Below are positions 1 to 13,298 of a stretch of 64,000 nt of DNA, piece after piece. Position 1 is the stretch's first letter, and the number at the start of each line of letters is the position of its first letter. Location: positions 71,922,575 to 71,986,574 of the forward strand of contig NC_063166.1 in the NCBI RefSeq assembly GCF_023159225.1. Direction: 5' to 3'. The DNA is from Perognathus longimembris pacificus. Taxonomy: Eukaryota; Chordata; Mammalia; Rodentia; Heteromyidae. Under the pieces are notes generated by a model. The model saw nothing but the letters and a program-made list of their open reading frames with translations. It did no database searches and was not told the origin of the DNA. The translations under genes were made by a program, and so were the position numbers.

Positions 1-140
1 CTTTTTGCTGGTTAATTGGAGATAAGAGTCTCTCAGACTTTCCTTCCTAGGCTAGCTTTAAACCTTGATCCTTAGCATCCTTAGATCTCAGCCTTTTGAG
101 TAGCTAGGATTAGAGGAGTGAGCCTTTGGCCTCTGGCTGC
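1..140 (-). repeat. B1/ID composite SINE, inverted, cut by window start
   Basis: The + strand reads as the complement of the B1-like head (gttaattggagataagagtc, then tagctaggattagaggagtg). The ID tail lies outside the window. Confidence 0.85.
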
Positions 141-149
141 CCCCTACTC

Positions 150-245
150 CTTTTGTTTCACAGAGGTGTTACAGTGACATACATCAAGTAAAGAGTACAT
201 TTCATTTTTGAACAATGTCACCCCTTGCTCTCTCCCAGACATTTT
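150..245 (-). repeat. LINE-1 3' end fragment, inverted
   Basis: It reads as an inverted rodent L1 3' end (cagaggtgttacagtgacat, then gagtacatttc and ttgaacaatgtcaccc). It resembles the piece at 38575-38870. The family is inferred from pattern. Confidence 0.5.
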
Positions 246-453
246 AAAAGGCATTTTGTTTAAATGTATTTATCAAAATATTTAAAAAATAATGGTCTTT
301 CCTAAATAGAAAAAGAACTTTGCATTATAATGCTCTATGTAGCTAGACCAGAATCCTGTAGCCTCTTGTTGAAGGCAGAGAAGGACTGTTCTCTGGTTGT
401 GGTTGCATTTGCGTACCACTTTGATTTCAAACAGTCATGCTCTCTATTCCCAG

Positions 454-578
454 AGGAAGCCTTTGACAAGTTGCCTCAGTCTACTGTGCCTGAGATGCAG
501 CGCAGCAACTTGGCTCCCGTCATCCTTCAGCTGAAAGCACTGGGGATCGACAATGTCCTCAGGTTCCACTTCATGTCG
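454..578 (+). CDS. DHX35: DHX35 coding exon (first in window), RecA2 end
   Basis: The acceptor is a pyrimidine-rich run ending CAG at 453 and the donor is GTGAGT at 579. The exon starts with the last two bases of a Glu codon and ends on a complete Ser codon. It encodes EAFDKLPQSTVPEMQRSNLA followed by a segment ending VLRFHFMS. This follows helicase motif VI in the family and includes the RecA2 beta-hairpin stretch that packs against the C-terminal domains. About 41 codons. Confidence 0.95.
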
Positions 579-3500
579 GTGAGTCCCGCCTTTGGTTTGG
601 AGACATTGCAGGGGGATGTCAAAACGCTGTGGGCAGGCACACCAGCTTTCTTTTCCCTCTGCTTAGCTTGGCTATTGTTTTCCTAATGGACAAGACAGTT
701 ACAGTTCCTGTTCTTAGGTAGTTCCTGTGCTGTCCTGTTCTGTCAGGAGCCAGAGACAAGTGAGTGGGTGATTACAGAGCAGAGCGCTCTGTATTCTGAG
801 AGACAAAGGAGGGGACCCCAGCCCTACTAGTCAAATCTGAGGCAAAACCTGAAATTTAAGTACGATTTCACTAGCTTGGGAGTATAATTTGTTATGACCA
901 GTTGTATTTTTGTTGGTTTCCTAAGGCAGGTTGGGCCTAAAGACCAGAGTCTTTTTGTAGGCTCTTGATGCATGGTCAGATCATTGTCCTAGCATTTCCA
1001 TCCTGCTGCCTATTATCTTTTAGACTTTTGCTGTGTGTCTGCTAGGGAACAGAGATGGAGGATGTTATCTTTGCCTACTTTTTGTTTGTTTCTCATAAGG
1101 TAGGTTAAGAAAAAGGTTATTGGCCACTTGTTATTTCATTTGAAGTTTTGAGCTATTTACCTGTTAGAATTTGGGTTTATTAGTGATTTATAATGAGTCC
1201 TTAAATATTAAATACAGTAACTTGGTCATATTTCTTATAAATGTTTTTCCTGTTATTTGTATTTTACTGCTTTTTTGAGGTACAGATGTCCCAAACATAG
1301 CCACAGTAAAACCTTTCTGCTTTTGTCTTTATATGATTTTTATAGTTTACTTGTACACATAAAACACTAGTTTGGTTACCACATTTTCACTTATACTTTC
1401 TAGAGTATAAGTGTGCTTGCTGTCTGTTTTTGCTTGGCTGTATCAGTATGTGATATGATGAGTTTGGGATTTGGGGTAAGAAAGTCCCTGCTGTTTACTA
1501 AGTTAATAATGGTTGACTAAGTTATTAATAGAATGCACAAATGCCAGTCCCTCAAAGAAAATAATTGTGTGCCTGCTGTAAGCAAGCAAGATTATTGCTC
1601 TGTAACAGTTGATACTAGAAAAAAGAAAAAAACCCTCAAACAGTGTAGGTAAATTTATAAGCTAATGGAAAGTCTCAAATCTAAGATGAAAGGAAAACAT
1701 GGCAGAAATGACCTGTCAATATCTTAAAGAATTTAAAGAGCTTTCACCGTGTTTCATCTAGAGTAGTCCAGAAGGGCTGTAGGGGGAGAAGCAGCATAAG
1801 CTATAGACTGGCATTAGGGTATATTCCTTCTCCAGGTTACAAAGAGGAGCAAACTAGCCTAGCCATAAGGTCTGACTTCACACTAACTCAATGATCCAAC
1901 ACTAAGAAGTGGACTGGAATGTGGCTGGGTGGTAGAGCACTGCCCTGGGTTTCATTCCCAGCACTGCAGGAAAACAAAGCTTGGGGAAGAGTAGCGGAAC
2001 CTGAAGCAGGTGCCGTGGGACGTTCTTACCTCCTGCCTCCATGCCCGGGTGCTGGGGCCATCCTCCTGAACGGTGTCCTCAGGATGGTTTGGCCGTGGAA
2101 CTTTCTCCTGAAGAAACAATTCAAAAGAAGAAAAATTTTACATAGATGATAATGTTTATAGCACTGTTTTATATTATGTTAAAATACAAAAAATAATGAA
2201 AATCCTAACAAAACTTTTGGACAATTAAGAAATGAAAAGTGTGTATGTGTGTGTATATACATACACAACACACAAATACAAATGTATCCTTATATATTTA
2301 TGTCTGGTTATTTCTTCCTGAATTTGTAAAGGCACATGTAATTTTGTATATTTAAGACTGCTACTTATAGTAATGAGAACCTAGAGGCAGCTCACTTGCC
2401 CCATAGTAAGGAAATTGACTTCTTTGTGGAGGAGGAGGGTGAAGGAGCATTGTGTAGCTCTCCCAAGTACTTGTTTTGGAGTTTCTTTGGGTGTAAGCAA
2501 CAGGGAAAACAGGCAAACATACAGGGAGAAAAACAAAGTACACACACACTGTATTCCAAATGTGTGAATGCTTGCTTGTGATCCTCAGTAAGGTTTGGTC
2601 TTAGAGAAGTACTTCATGGTAAATGTCTATGTAAATGAATCCTCCACAAGGATTTTGTGGAGGTTGGAGGGAGTAAAGTTTTTTTTAATATAGTTTGTTT
2701 CTATGTGCTTCTTTATTGGCTATTTTGATTTAAAGTACTTGTACAAAAGAGTTGCCATTTCAGCAGAGCAGTTTGGAAATAAGGTCAGGATGGCAAGAAA
2801 TCAGAGGACCTTGTTAACTTTGTTCTCATACTGTTAACGTGGAATTGGAGCTTTGTTTCCTGTTGTGTCCTGTGACCCCAGTGTAGCAGAATCCAGTGAG
2901 GTTTTGAACACCTACATTGTGTGTTGGGGCTTCTACCACTGTGAAGGAGAGGCCAGTGGGCCAATGGTAGGGTTGCTCAGCAGTGATGTGTTCAGCATTT
3001 GTGGGCAGTGAGAGCCGTTCAGGTTTGTTTCCTCCTCCCAAGTGTGCAGTGCACCTGTGTTGGCAGTCATTACAACTCTGGAAAGTTTGGCTTTGTTCTT
3101 GGGCAAACAAAGTGGGTTTGGTAGAGTGGAAATAGTGAGGCCTGAGCTTAGCTTTGGACTGTGCCACTGACTGTTCAAATGTCTTTGAGTGATGGCACTT
3201 TCTTCTCTATAAAGTTGAGCTAAAATATATTTATCACACGAATGCATTTTGAAGAAAAGCTAAGCAGATCAAGAGTACTATTGTTACCTGACTTATTAGA
3301 AATCAAGTAATTTAAGAGAATGGTATTTGCCGTTGCCATTACTCAGTGCCTAGTAAAGATTTGTAGAGGGAGAGCCACAATATCAGCTTTGCATAACTGG
3401 GGAGTATATAGCATCCTCTATTACTTTCAGAAATTAAAAAAAAAATACTGTTTTGTGTGTGTGTGGCGGTGGCGGTGGCGGGGGTGGGGGGGTTGGACCT

Positions 3501-6500
3501 GGGGCTGAGTTCAGGGCCTGGGTTGAGCTGAAAAAAAAAAACCTAAGCTTTTTTGCTCTACCACTTGAGCCACAGCTTCACTTCCAGCTTTTTTGGTAGC
3601 TAATTGGATTATAAGAGTCTCACAGGCTTTACTACCTGACCTGGCTTTGAACCTTGATCCTCAAGATATCATCCTCCTAAGTAGCCAGGATTACAGGCAA
3701 GGCCAGCACCCAGGTCAAATAAATAGGCTAATCCACCATAGGCAAGGCTTAGAGCTGGGTTTTGGGTGGTACAGAGGTCATAAATGACTGCTGTAGTGTC
3801 GGGGGCCTCCAGGGTTAAGACTATACAGTCAAGGTAGACATGTCTAAGGAGAGCTTAGGAAATGAAGAGGGAGAGGAGGCAGGAGCATCCTCTTGATGAG
3901 TGGAGGATGAGGGAGGGCTGCATGGGGAGTAGCTAATCTAGGTGGGTGTTTGAAGCTAAACAGTACCAAGGGTGCTGAGATGGCAGGAAGCATGTGTTAA
4001 AGGCCTCTGCAGCAGTAACAGCACCGGGGTTGGGAACATGGTGCATGCAAAAGGGAGAGGGAATTTGAGCCAGAAGTGGTCAGTTTTTTTGTTCCTTGCA
4101 CAGAGAAATTAATTTAGGACGACTTTCGTGTGTTTTACAGCCCCCTCCAGCACAGTCGATGGTCCAAGCTTTGGAGTTACTCTATGCATTGGGAGGTAGG
4201 CCTGCTTCCCTTATTATATGTTCTCCTGTGTGATAAGGGCTAGGTAGATTCACAGTAGGGCTCTTAGTGACTTTGGGAATGGGGGTTGTTTCTTCTCATA
4301 GGTCTATAATTTTCTCTATTGAAATAGAATTGGGGACCATAATTAGAGTAAAAGCTGCTTAGAACAGTTTATAAAGCATACCATTTCATGAGTACTTGGG
4401 TGGTATTCTTTGAAGAATGTAAGTTGCAAGTTTTTACGTATCTTTAGTGCTTTATGTTACTTGTGCCTTCAGTGTCACATCTAAGAAAACATTACCTTAG
4501 ATAGAGCCTAAGTAGCTCAGTGGTAAACAGAGTGCTTAGTTCCTGGGTTCACACCTACTACCAAAAAACACCAACCAGCCAAACCCCCAAACAACATTGT
4601 AAGAACTAAGGTGTAGCTCAAGTAGTAGAGTACTTGCCTAGCAAGTATGAACTGTGGGTTCAATCCCTAGTTCACAAACACCAACACATGCGCGCGCACA
4701 CACACACAGATACACACAAAACCTCAACCCCATTCAATTTTACTCCTAGGTTTTCTTCAAAGAATTTTACAGTTTTCCTTAATATTTGGGTCTGTGATCC
4801 ATTTTAGGTAATTTTTTTGCTTGTGGAACTATTCCTTCATTATATTTATGATGTTTCTCTGGTATATATGGTCAGTTATAGGTTTAAAAGTTTTCCACTG
4901 ATTCATAAGGTCTTCAGTTTGGTCTGCATATGACCATCCCAAAGGAAATGTGTTGGAGTAAGTTTTTGTCTTGTCTTTGGCATGTATCAAGAACTTGAGA
5001 CCAGGATTACTTGTACTGAGATGTGAGAAATGTTGAGTGTGCAAGATTATTCACTTGATTGCTTTTCCTCCAGTCAAATGGAGCAAAAGTTAAAATAGTC
5101 TGGTGTGGTGGTACATACCTATAATCCTAATTTCAGGCCAGCCTGAGACCCTGTCTTATCTCCACTACCTCCCTTCTCCGAAGTTACACTATTCTAAGCT
5201 GTCTAAATGAGCTGGAAAGTGTGGAGAATGTGGAGGGAAATCCCTACCGTAATGTAGCTTCATCTTTGAAGACGTGATCGTATAGGAGCAGAAAAGCAGC
5301 CTTTTTTGTTTTATTCTGAGCTCTTACAGTTTTTTTTTTTTTTAATCAGTAAAGCAATTGTCTACATCCTGGGAGTTTTGGGAATGTAATACCTGGGTAT
5401 TGGAAATGCTGGAGGTCAATCAGGAAGGAAGTTGGGGCATTGGAGGAGTTGCCCAATTCAGTAAACTGTGTAGGAGCCAATTGGATAAACAGATCTACTG
5501 TTGGCACCAGGACTGGGCCAGGGCTCAGATTCAGAGCTGTCTGAGCTACAGGCCATGTGATGGCACATGTACTATGTGAAGAATGTGGTCCATGTTGCCG
5601 TCCTTCCAGATCTAACCTGTTGGGTCTTGGGAGTGGGAGAAGATGTGGAAGGTGACTTAGCGGGAGCAATAGAGAGGTGGTGGAGAACCAGGAGAGCTGT
5701 GGTCTCAGGAGCTGGTGGAGAGTAACTGCCAGAAGAGGAGTGAGCTGCTGAGACAGTGGGGAGATGGTGGTGGTTTCTCCAGCCTGTTGGGCCCAGAACA
5801 GTGTTTGTGAAACTCATGGGGGAGGGACAGCTGTGGACCAGGGAGGGAGTGGGGGCAGAAGTTACAGGGCCATTGTCTTATAATAACGTCCTTGAGGAGA
5901 AGTCACTAGACACAGCAGGGCTTTTTTTGTTTGTTTGTTTGAGCTGGGCTTTGGGAGCTCATTGTCTGTTACTATGAGGGCACTCTGGGGTCAGATCCAG
6001 TTTGGTGACACATCAATCATCTTTTGGACACTTTTTTTTGTTTTTACATTCATCTTGTATCTCAACATCCGTACCACAACTGGTACACACCTTCTGATTT
6101 CTTCTGTTCTTTGGCAGGTCTGGACAAAGACTGTCGCCTAACTGAACCACTTGGCATGAGAATAGCAGAGTTTCCTTTGAATCCCATGTTTGCCAAAATG
6201 CTGCTTGAATCAGGTGGGTAGGGCCTGGCAGCTCATGTTGATTTTATTTTGGCATCAGATGAGTTGTTTTCTTGAATTCTGTGAACCCTGGGAGAAGAGG
6301 GCCTAATCATGGTTCAACAACAAGTGATTTATTTTTGACAAGTAGAAGTTGTATATGTTTATGGTGTACAATGTACAACATGTACAGTGTAGAATGGTTC
6401 AGTTAGCACATCTGTTACCTGATCAACTTATTTTCTGTGGAGACAATGTTAAAAATCTATTGTTTTAATATTATTATTAACTATGGTTAGTGTACAGTGC

Positions 6501-9500
6501 AGTTGATCACTGAAATTTACTCCTAATCTGAAACTTGGTATCCTTAGAGCAGCTTTGCACCTGTTCCCATCTCTCCTCCTTTTCCACCTTCTTCCCTTGT
6601 AGTCTGGGGAAATTGTCTTTCTAGTCTGTTTCTGTGAGACACACTCTGTAGATTGCACACGTAGTTGTACCAGCTTGGTGAAAGTTAGCTGTAGTGTTAT
6701 GGAACAACCAGATGGGCTTAGCCTTCCCCAAGAAAGAGATCCTGAGCGTGTGGCTGGGAGAATCCACGCACAAGCAGGAAACTGGGAAGGCAGTGTGCTC
6801 TGTCCAGTTCCCTGTAGGGTTGGTCGCTGCTGACTCTTTCCTAGGACTCAGCAGTAGCCACACAGTACCATCCTGCCTTTGCCGTGCTTTGGGCTTCCCA
6901 GACAAGATTTGCCCTTGTGAGAGGCAGGACACTTGCGGCACCTAGCAGAAGGGCCAAGAACAGAGAAACAGGAGGAGGCACCCCCACACTGCCCGTTCCC
7001 AGGCTTGTGCCAAGATTCCAGATGTCCACATGGCAGAGTAGGAAGCAGGTGTGCAGCTGGCCAGCCCTTGGTGATGGAGCCCTCAGTATGAGTGCTGAAA
7101 TGCAGAAGAGCAGCTTCTTTTCCCAGAGTTCTCCATGTGCCATGCATATAGGATATTCCTGTAGACTGAATGAAGCACTTATCAAAGAATCTGTGGAAGC
7201 ACCATCTTTACATTTACATTGCAGTACAAAGAAAATATTAGAAAATGTCCTTCATTTCTTGTTGCTACATGGCTGACTTTTTTAAATTTTTTTTAAGCTG
7301 TGCTGGAATGGAATCTCCAGCCTTGTACATGAACGGAATCTCAGAGCTACACTCAGCCCAGCCTGTTGATAACTTGGGTATTTGTAAACATCTTTTTTTT
7401 TTTCTAGGAAATTTTGGCTGTTCTCAGGAAATTCTAAGCATTGCGGCCATGATGCAGATCCAGAATATCTTTGTGATCCCTTCAAACCAGAAATCTCAGG
7501 CAGTAAGTCCAGTTTCAATCCCATGCTACTCACCTATTCTTCTTTTTTGAGTGCCTCTTGTTAAAACTTACCAGAATCTACTGAAGACAGAGCTGGGCAA
7601 GTGTTGTTGGCTTACATTTTAAGTGTTTCTTGTGTGCCTGACATTGTGCCAAGTGTTTTACCTGCATGTTTCCATTTTATCTTCATAAACCTTGGATGTT
7701 GATGCTGTTACAGTATTTTAGAGATGGGCACGGAACAGTTAAGTAACTCCTTCATGGTTGTACAACTGGAATTGGAGGAGCTGGCTTTCCTAATCCAGCC
7801 CTTAACCCTTGCACTGCTGGCTTCCAGGTGCCCTTTTGGAGAATTGCCTTCATCTGCTCTACAGAAATGTTGGTGGGCATGTTAGTTGCCTAGAGAGCCT
7901 GGGTGACAGGACAGAGCAGGCAGAGTCTTGCCACAGGGGTGTTTCAGATGAAGCATTCCGAGCTAGAACTGAGATGGCCAGACTGCCTAAGACATAGACT
8001 GCCTAAGACAACCAGGTCAGGTTGGAGAAAGAGTTTGAATATTGCTGAGCATCAAGGGGGAGGAGATGGAAGGATGGAGTTGGGCCTGGGGAGTGGGTTG
8101 TGCAGAGGAAGGAGCCCTTTCTCAAGGGTGGTCATCTCCTAGAGAGTCCTGTCTACAGATTACAGGTTTTTGTGCCTCCACAGCCCTCTAGTTACATCTA
8201 TTTTCTCAGGATTCTTGTTTGACTCTTTATTGGCCTTCTTAAAAGCCCTACCTCAGGGCAGGTAAACTCAGTTTAAAAGGTGAAAAATGGAAGTTCTTAA
8301 TCTCTTTGTCTAAAATTACAGTAAATCCCCTCTCCCCTCCATTCCCTGATTTGTTTTTGTCCTCTTGTCACTTCTTAGAGTTTATTTTCTTCTTGTCGTT
8401 CTTCCACTAACTTTCTTATCCACTGTTGTAACCCAAATGCTCACAATAGTGCTTGTTCTATGGTTGGTGCTTGGTAAAATCTGCTGATAGAGGAGGAGAA
8501 AAGTAGGAAGGGTATGTGACACTTGGTTCAGGAATAGAGTTCTGGAGTTAAAAACATTTGCCTTTTTTGTGTATCTGTTCCTCAACCCAATGGGAACAAA
8601 TGGTTTCATTCAAGATCTTACAGAAAGAATTCAGTCTGAAAGGACTACAGCTAGCTCATGGTAGCCTGGTGATGTGGCAAGTCTGACTTGCACAGTCACC
8701 CCCACCCTGAGAGCTGGGGATGGTAGAGGGTGCTTCTGAGAGAAAGAATTCCTACTGGGCTGGGGAGGACAGAGACAGGGACACAGGCACCCAATTCCCG
8801 TGCCTGGGACTTTTATAGTTAATTATTTTCATCCATAGCCATCCTGACAGGGAAGTTTAATTTGTAGACTTTACAAATAAGGACATTGAGGCCAAGCAAG
8901 GTTAAGTAGCCAAGCCAAGGGCTTTTAGGAATATGGCAGGGCTAGGGGCAGTGTGAGCCAGGCTCCCTTCTGAATCTGCAGTCATATGCTGTTGGTCTTG
9001 CAATGCCTCTCCCAGTCCCAGTTCGAGGGGTTTATGGAGATCAGCTTGTAAATGAAGCTTCATTTGTTCTAGATTCGTGTGCACAGGAAATTTGCTGTGG
9101 AGGAAGGAGACCACCTCACCATGCTCAACGTTTATGAAGCATTTATCAAAGTAAGCACAGCTGTGGTTCAGAGCAACCCCTCCCACACTACACACCCAAA
9201 ACCCAGCTGAGGATAGTGTAGGAATTCACAAAGAACTGGCCCAGAGACCCTTTATTTCATATGGAGATCATTGCCATGTAGTGTTCCTGGAAAGAATACA
9301 GGAATCATTGTTCATTGTTTTTCCTTGCCTGGAGACATGGCACCCTAGAGATGTGCTGACTGCTCAGTGCCTACATCCAACGTCTTCCCAGTCTGCACAT
9401 CCACTGTGCGGTGGACAAAAAGGCAACATTTGAAAGGAAGTTCTGCCACATGGACTGAGCCTTCAAAGATGTTTGGGCAAGGGTCTATCCCCTACACACC

Positions 9501-12500
9501 TGGACTGTGTTTGCTACAGTCCATGTTAACTTTCATCCTTTGTGTTCAGTAAGCCAAGAGCAAGTAAGAGAGCCTAAAGGTCTCACCAAATATTTTCAGA
9601 AGACTAAAGCTGATGAAAACGGTGAAAACAGAAATGTCTGATATAAAGAAAAGGGAATGATAGTTTATATTTTCAATATTCTGGGGCTTGAACTTAGGGC
9701 CTGGGCACTGTCCTTGAGCTCATTTGCTCAAGGTTAGCTTTCTACCACTTTGTGCCACAGCTCTACTTCCAGTTTTCTGGTGGTTAATTAGAGAGAAGAG
9801 TGTCATGGACTTTCCTGCCTGGGCTGGCTTTGAATCACAGTACCCAGATCTCAGCTTCCTGAGTAGCTAGGGTTACAGACATGAGCTACCAGCACCCAGC
9901 TTCTTTTCCCTTTTGTATATGAAGACAGGATTTATTCTGTAGCCAGGTTAGTTTCAAACTCATGATCCTCTTGCTTTAGCCTCTTCAGTGCAATATACCT
10001 TCTGTATTTATCTACCACACCCCCTTTTTTTTATGCAGTGCTGGGGAAGGAATTAGGCCTCATGCTTGCTGGACAGGTTATCTATTACTTGGGTCGTGCC
10101 TTCGACATTTTTTTTTGGTCATGGTTATTTTCAAAGTAGGGTCTTGTTTTATGACAAGCCCAGTCTAGGCTTGGAACCCCTACCTGTGCCTCCCACGTTG
10201 CTGGGTGTGATAGACATGTGCCACTATTTTGTGTCTGGTTTCTCCTTGAACTGTGATCCTCCAATCTCTGCCTCCAAGAAGTTTGGATCACAGACTTGAG
10301 CTATTATGTTTGTATTCATTTCTTAAATGCTTCTTTTACCAGAGATATGAGGAAGAGAATTGAGCTAATGAATGGCTTTTGGAATAATAAACCCCTATCT
10401 CTGTATCCATAAGAATTATGGATACAGTTAAAATTTGTTGAAGTTCAACATGTTTTCTTTAGCAGTAGATTGCATTATTGTATAACTGCTTTCTTGGAGA
10501 ATCCTGTATGAATTACATTTTCTTATTTTTTTAAAGAAAAACTTTCCTGCCTGCCTTGTAAATTTAGAGCAGTAATATAATCCAAAACATAGTCATACTT
10601 CAGAATGCAGAAGAAAATTAAGGTTTGTTGGCAGAAAACCCATACTTAGGAGACAAGTAAGAAACATTTGCAGATAGTTCCAGCATGTGACAAGAGTCAT
10701 GAAGCAACAGATTGAAGCCCACCAAATAAGAGAGATTGGTTGAGAAAGAACCGCTGTCAAGTGGCTCTTTCTCATTAGGCTTAGATTGACAACAGCTGTC
10801 TGTGTTCTGCTCTCATTCACTGTTCAGTGCAGAGAGGAAGTGTGATTGTTAATGTGGAGAGATGGGAGAAAAACCAAAAACAAAGAACAAGGTATGACTT
10901 GAAGTTGTCTCCAGATGATAGTGTCTTCCCACGTTGGGGCTGGACTTTCCTAATGCTCCCTCTGTCTGTCCTGCCCCATTGTTCTGCAGCACAATAAGAA
11001 CTCCCAGTGGTGCCAGGAACATTTCCTGAATTACAAGGGGCTTGTCAGAGCTGCAACTGTGCGAGAACAGTTGAAAAAGCTGCTTGTGAAGTTTCAGGTG
11101 CCCAAGAAGTCCAGCGAAGGTGAGTGGGTGTGAAGTGGCCCAGCAGTAACTTCCTTTTCTTTGCTTAGCTGTGTTCTCAAAGTTCTCATGCTGGGTTGAT
11201 GGGTGGTGGCATGGCGGGCTATCCCTACCCCAGGCTTTGCAGTTTAAACTGCTTAATCAATGAAAACCTGAAGGTAAAGTTCACATTTTTCCCAAGGAGG
11301 TCCATTTTATTTCTGAGACTGTTCTTACCAAAAGATTTTAAAGCTGTGATGACATATAAACATCTTAACATTGACAGTGATGTATCTAGGGGTATGGATT
11401 CATTTTCTCCACGCATTAAAGAGTTAAGAGTCAGGAAAGTGTTTAAAGCAGACAGAGCAAGTTTATTTGAAAGTGAACAGAAAGTCCTGAAAGTAGGGAG
11501 ACTCTCCTGAGAAGAGCCCCAAAGAAGAGGAGTCTTCTTTGAAGGTGGTTATTTTAGTACCAGGTTCCTTCCATATCTCCTTCTCTGGGCTTTGCACTGA
11601 TATCTCAGTGGCTTGTACATGTGCTGTCCTGGCTCTTTTCATTGGTTGAGTGGGCACCCAGGGCTTTATGGGAAGAAGTATTTGAATGGGACCCAAGGTA
11701 TCATGGGACTAAGAAGCATCATGACTGGCCAAATGTTATGTCCGCCACATGTTATGTCTGCCATGTTTTCTCTCTACCTAACAGTTTTCTTTTCTTTCCT
11801 TCAACATCATTATACATCATACAATTAATATAATGATGTTCACTATAAGAAAATTATTTTAAGTAGACAAAGTTCATGGCTATTATGTAAACATTGTATT
11901 TTCTTTTCAGATGCAAGTATTACTAAAGCGAAAACCATGTGTTCATAGTGTAGGTGGTCGCTTAGGGTGAGGCAGGTAGGGCTGTGTCATGTGGTCTCTG
12001 GCCTGTGGCAGTGGTCACAGGGGCCATGGTGGACACAGTAGGCTGCACTATGGTGGGATCTCTCTGTGAGGCATGGGGGATGGTGTCCTGAGTGTGCAGA
12101 GTTATGGGAAAGGCATAATTCAGGAAAATACAGCTGATAATCAGCAGAGCTCAGTCGCTGCAGCTCGTAAACCTGCACGTTGAAGGTAACTCATCTGTGC
12201 ATCTATTTAGCAGCATTCCCTGTATGTGTGTGTGGGGGGGTGGGTGTGAGCACACATGCACGCCAGTACTGGGGGCTTAAACTCATGCATGCATGCTCTC
12301 ATTCAGCTTTTTTATTGGTGGCTGGTGTACTACCACTTGAGCCACACCTCCAGTTCCAAGTCCTCTTGATAGTCTTAATTGTGTGCCAGGTGCTCAACCA
12401 CATTCTCAACCCTACAAGTATCTGCCATCATTTTTTTGAGTGCTTCTGACAGGCCAGGTAGTGTTCTGTGTTGATTGTGTTTTTATTTGTTTGGTGCTGG

Positions 12501-13240
12501 GGCTTGAACTCAAGGCCTTGTGCTTGCTAGACAGGTGCTATTCTACGTGAGCCATATTCTTCCAGTCCCTAATGTTCACAGAAACTCTGAAATGTGTTGG
12601 TCTTGCTGCATTTTATAGATGAGAATTGTGAGGCTCACTTGCTGAAGTACACACACAGTGAGCATACTGTGGAGGTAGTTTTATTTTAGGGCCTTCTTTT
12701 GCCCAAGAGTAAGAACCAGGTCTCTTGTCATTTCTCAAATCACCTGCTCTTAGTATAAAGGCAAAATAAGGTGGTGCTGGCAGGCATTTATTTGGCAGTG
12801 AGAGGCACAGGGCTGAGCTGGTTCCAGTAGTGAGCAGCCTGGGGGCTTGAGGGAGGGCAGTTAGGCCTGGATCCTGTGCATTCCAGCACAGGCCTGAGCC
12901 TGTCGCCATCACTGTTGCTGCCCTGGGCAGGTGATCCAGATCCCGTCCTGAGATGCATCGTCGCGGGATTCTTTGCCAACGCAGCGAGGTTTCATTCTAC
13001 TGGAGCTTATAGGTAACGTGATACTCCCTGACATCATTTGTAAAGGTGAATCTTTAAAGTGATACAAATCCCACAGAAAGTGATGTGCAAACAGGGAAGC
13101 GATCAACTTAGTTATTATTTATTTATTTATTTATTTTTGCCAGTCCTGGGCCTTGAACTCAGGGCCTGAGTACTGTCCCTGACTTCCTTATTGCTCAAGG
13201 CTAGCACTCTACCAGTGGAGCCACAGTGCCACTTCTGGCC

Positions 13241-13298
<58 letters not shown>

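Larger units (their letters stand above)
579..4140 (+). other. DHX35: DHX35 intron
   Basis: Mostly AT-rich unique-looking sequence with SINE pieces at 1914-1975 and 3490-3715, a short TG/CA stretch at 2240-2275 and a possible MIR relic at 3140-3260. I see no other gene in it. Confidence 0.8.
4196..6117 (+). other. DHX35: DHX35 intron
   Basis: Contains two ID-like SINE copies (4500-4570, 4606-4680), a CA run at 4687-4720 and a B1-like fragment (5098-5165). The rest is unremarkable unique sequence. Confidence 0.8.
7503..9072 (+). other. DHX35: DHX35 intron
   Basis: Contains two inverted MIR-like relics (7625-7800, 8815-8935) and a 16-bp tandem pair at about 7980-8010 (gactgcctaagacata). No other gene is seen. 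Confidence 0.8.
9151..10989 (+). other. DHX35: DHX35 intron
   Basis: Holds a run of inverted SINEs (9679-10310). The 10,320-10,980 part is AT-rich sequence with no feature I can name. Confidence 0.8.
11120..12930 (+). other. DHX35: DHX35 intron
   Basis: Contains a possible unassigned LTR-like stretch (11380-11810), inverted ID-like SINE pieces (12258-12357, 12490-12572) and an inverted MIR-like relic (12575-12660). Confidence 0.75.

Noticed and set aside
330..453. Open frame upstream of the first DHX35 exon, starting at ATG 330.
   Set aside because: It is intron sequence that happens to be open. The exon starts at 454 after a good acceptor, and the upstream residues do not fit the helicase.
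4606..4680. tRNA-gene-like A and B boxes, here and in other ID-type repeats.
   Set aside because: These are tRNA-Ala-derived SINEs. They lack an intact cloverleaf and 3' acceptor pairing and occur in many diverged copies.
11380..11810. Possible solo LTR in a DHX35 intron (gagcaagtttatttgaaagt style text, repeated atgttatgtc words).
   Set aside because: It resembles some LTR ends, but I could not fix boundaries, a target duplication or a family, so it is only mentioned in the intron entry.
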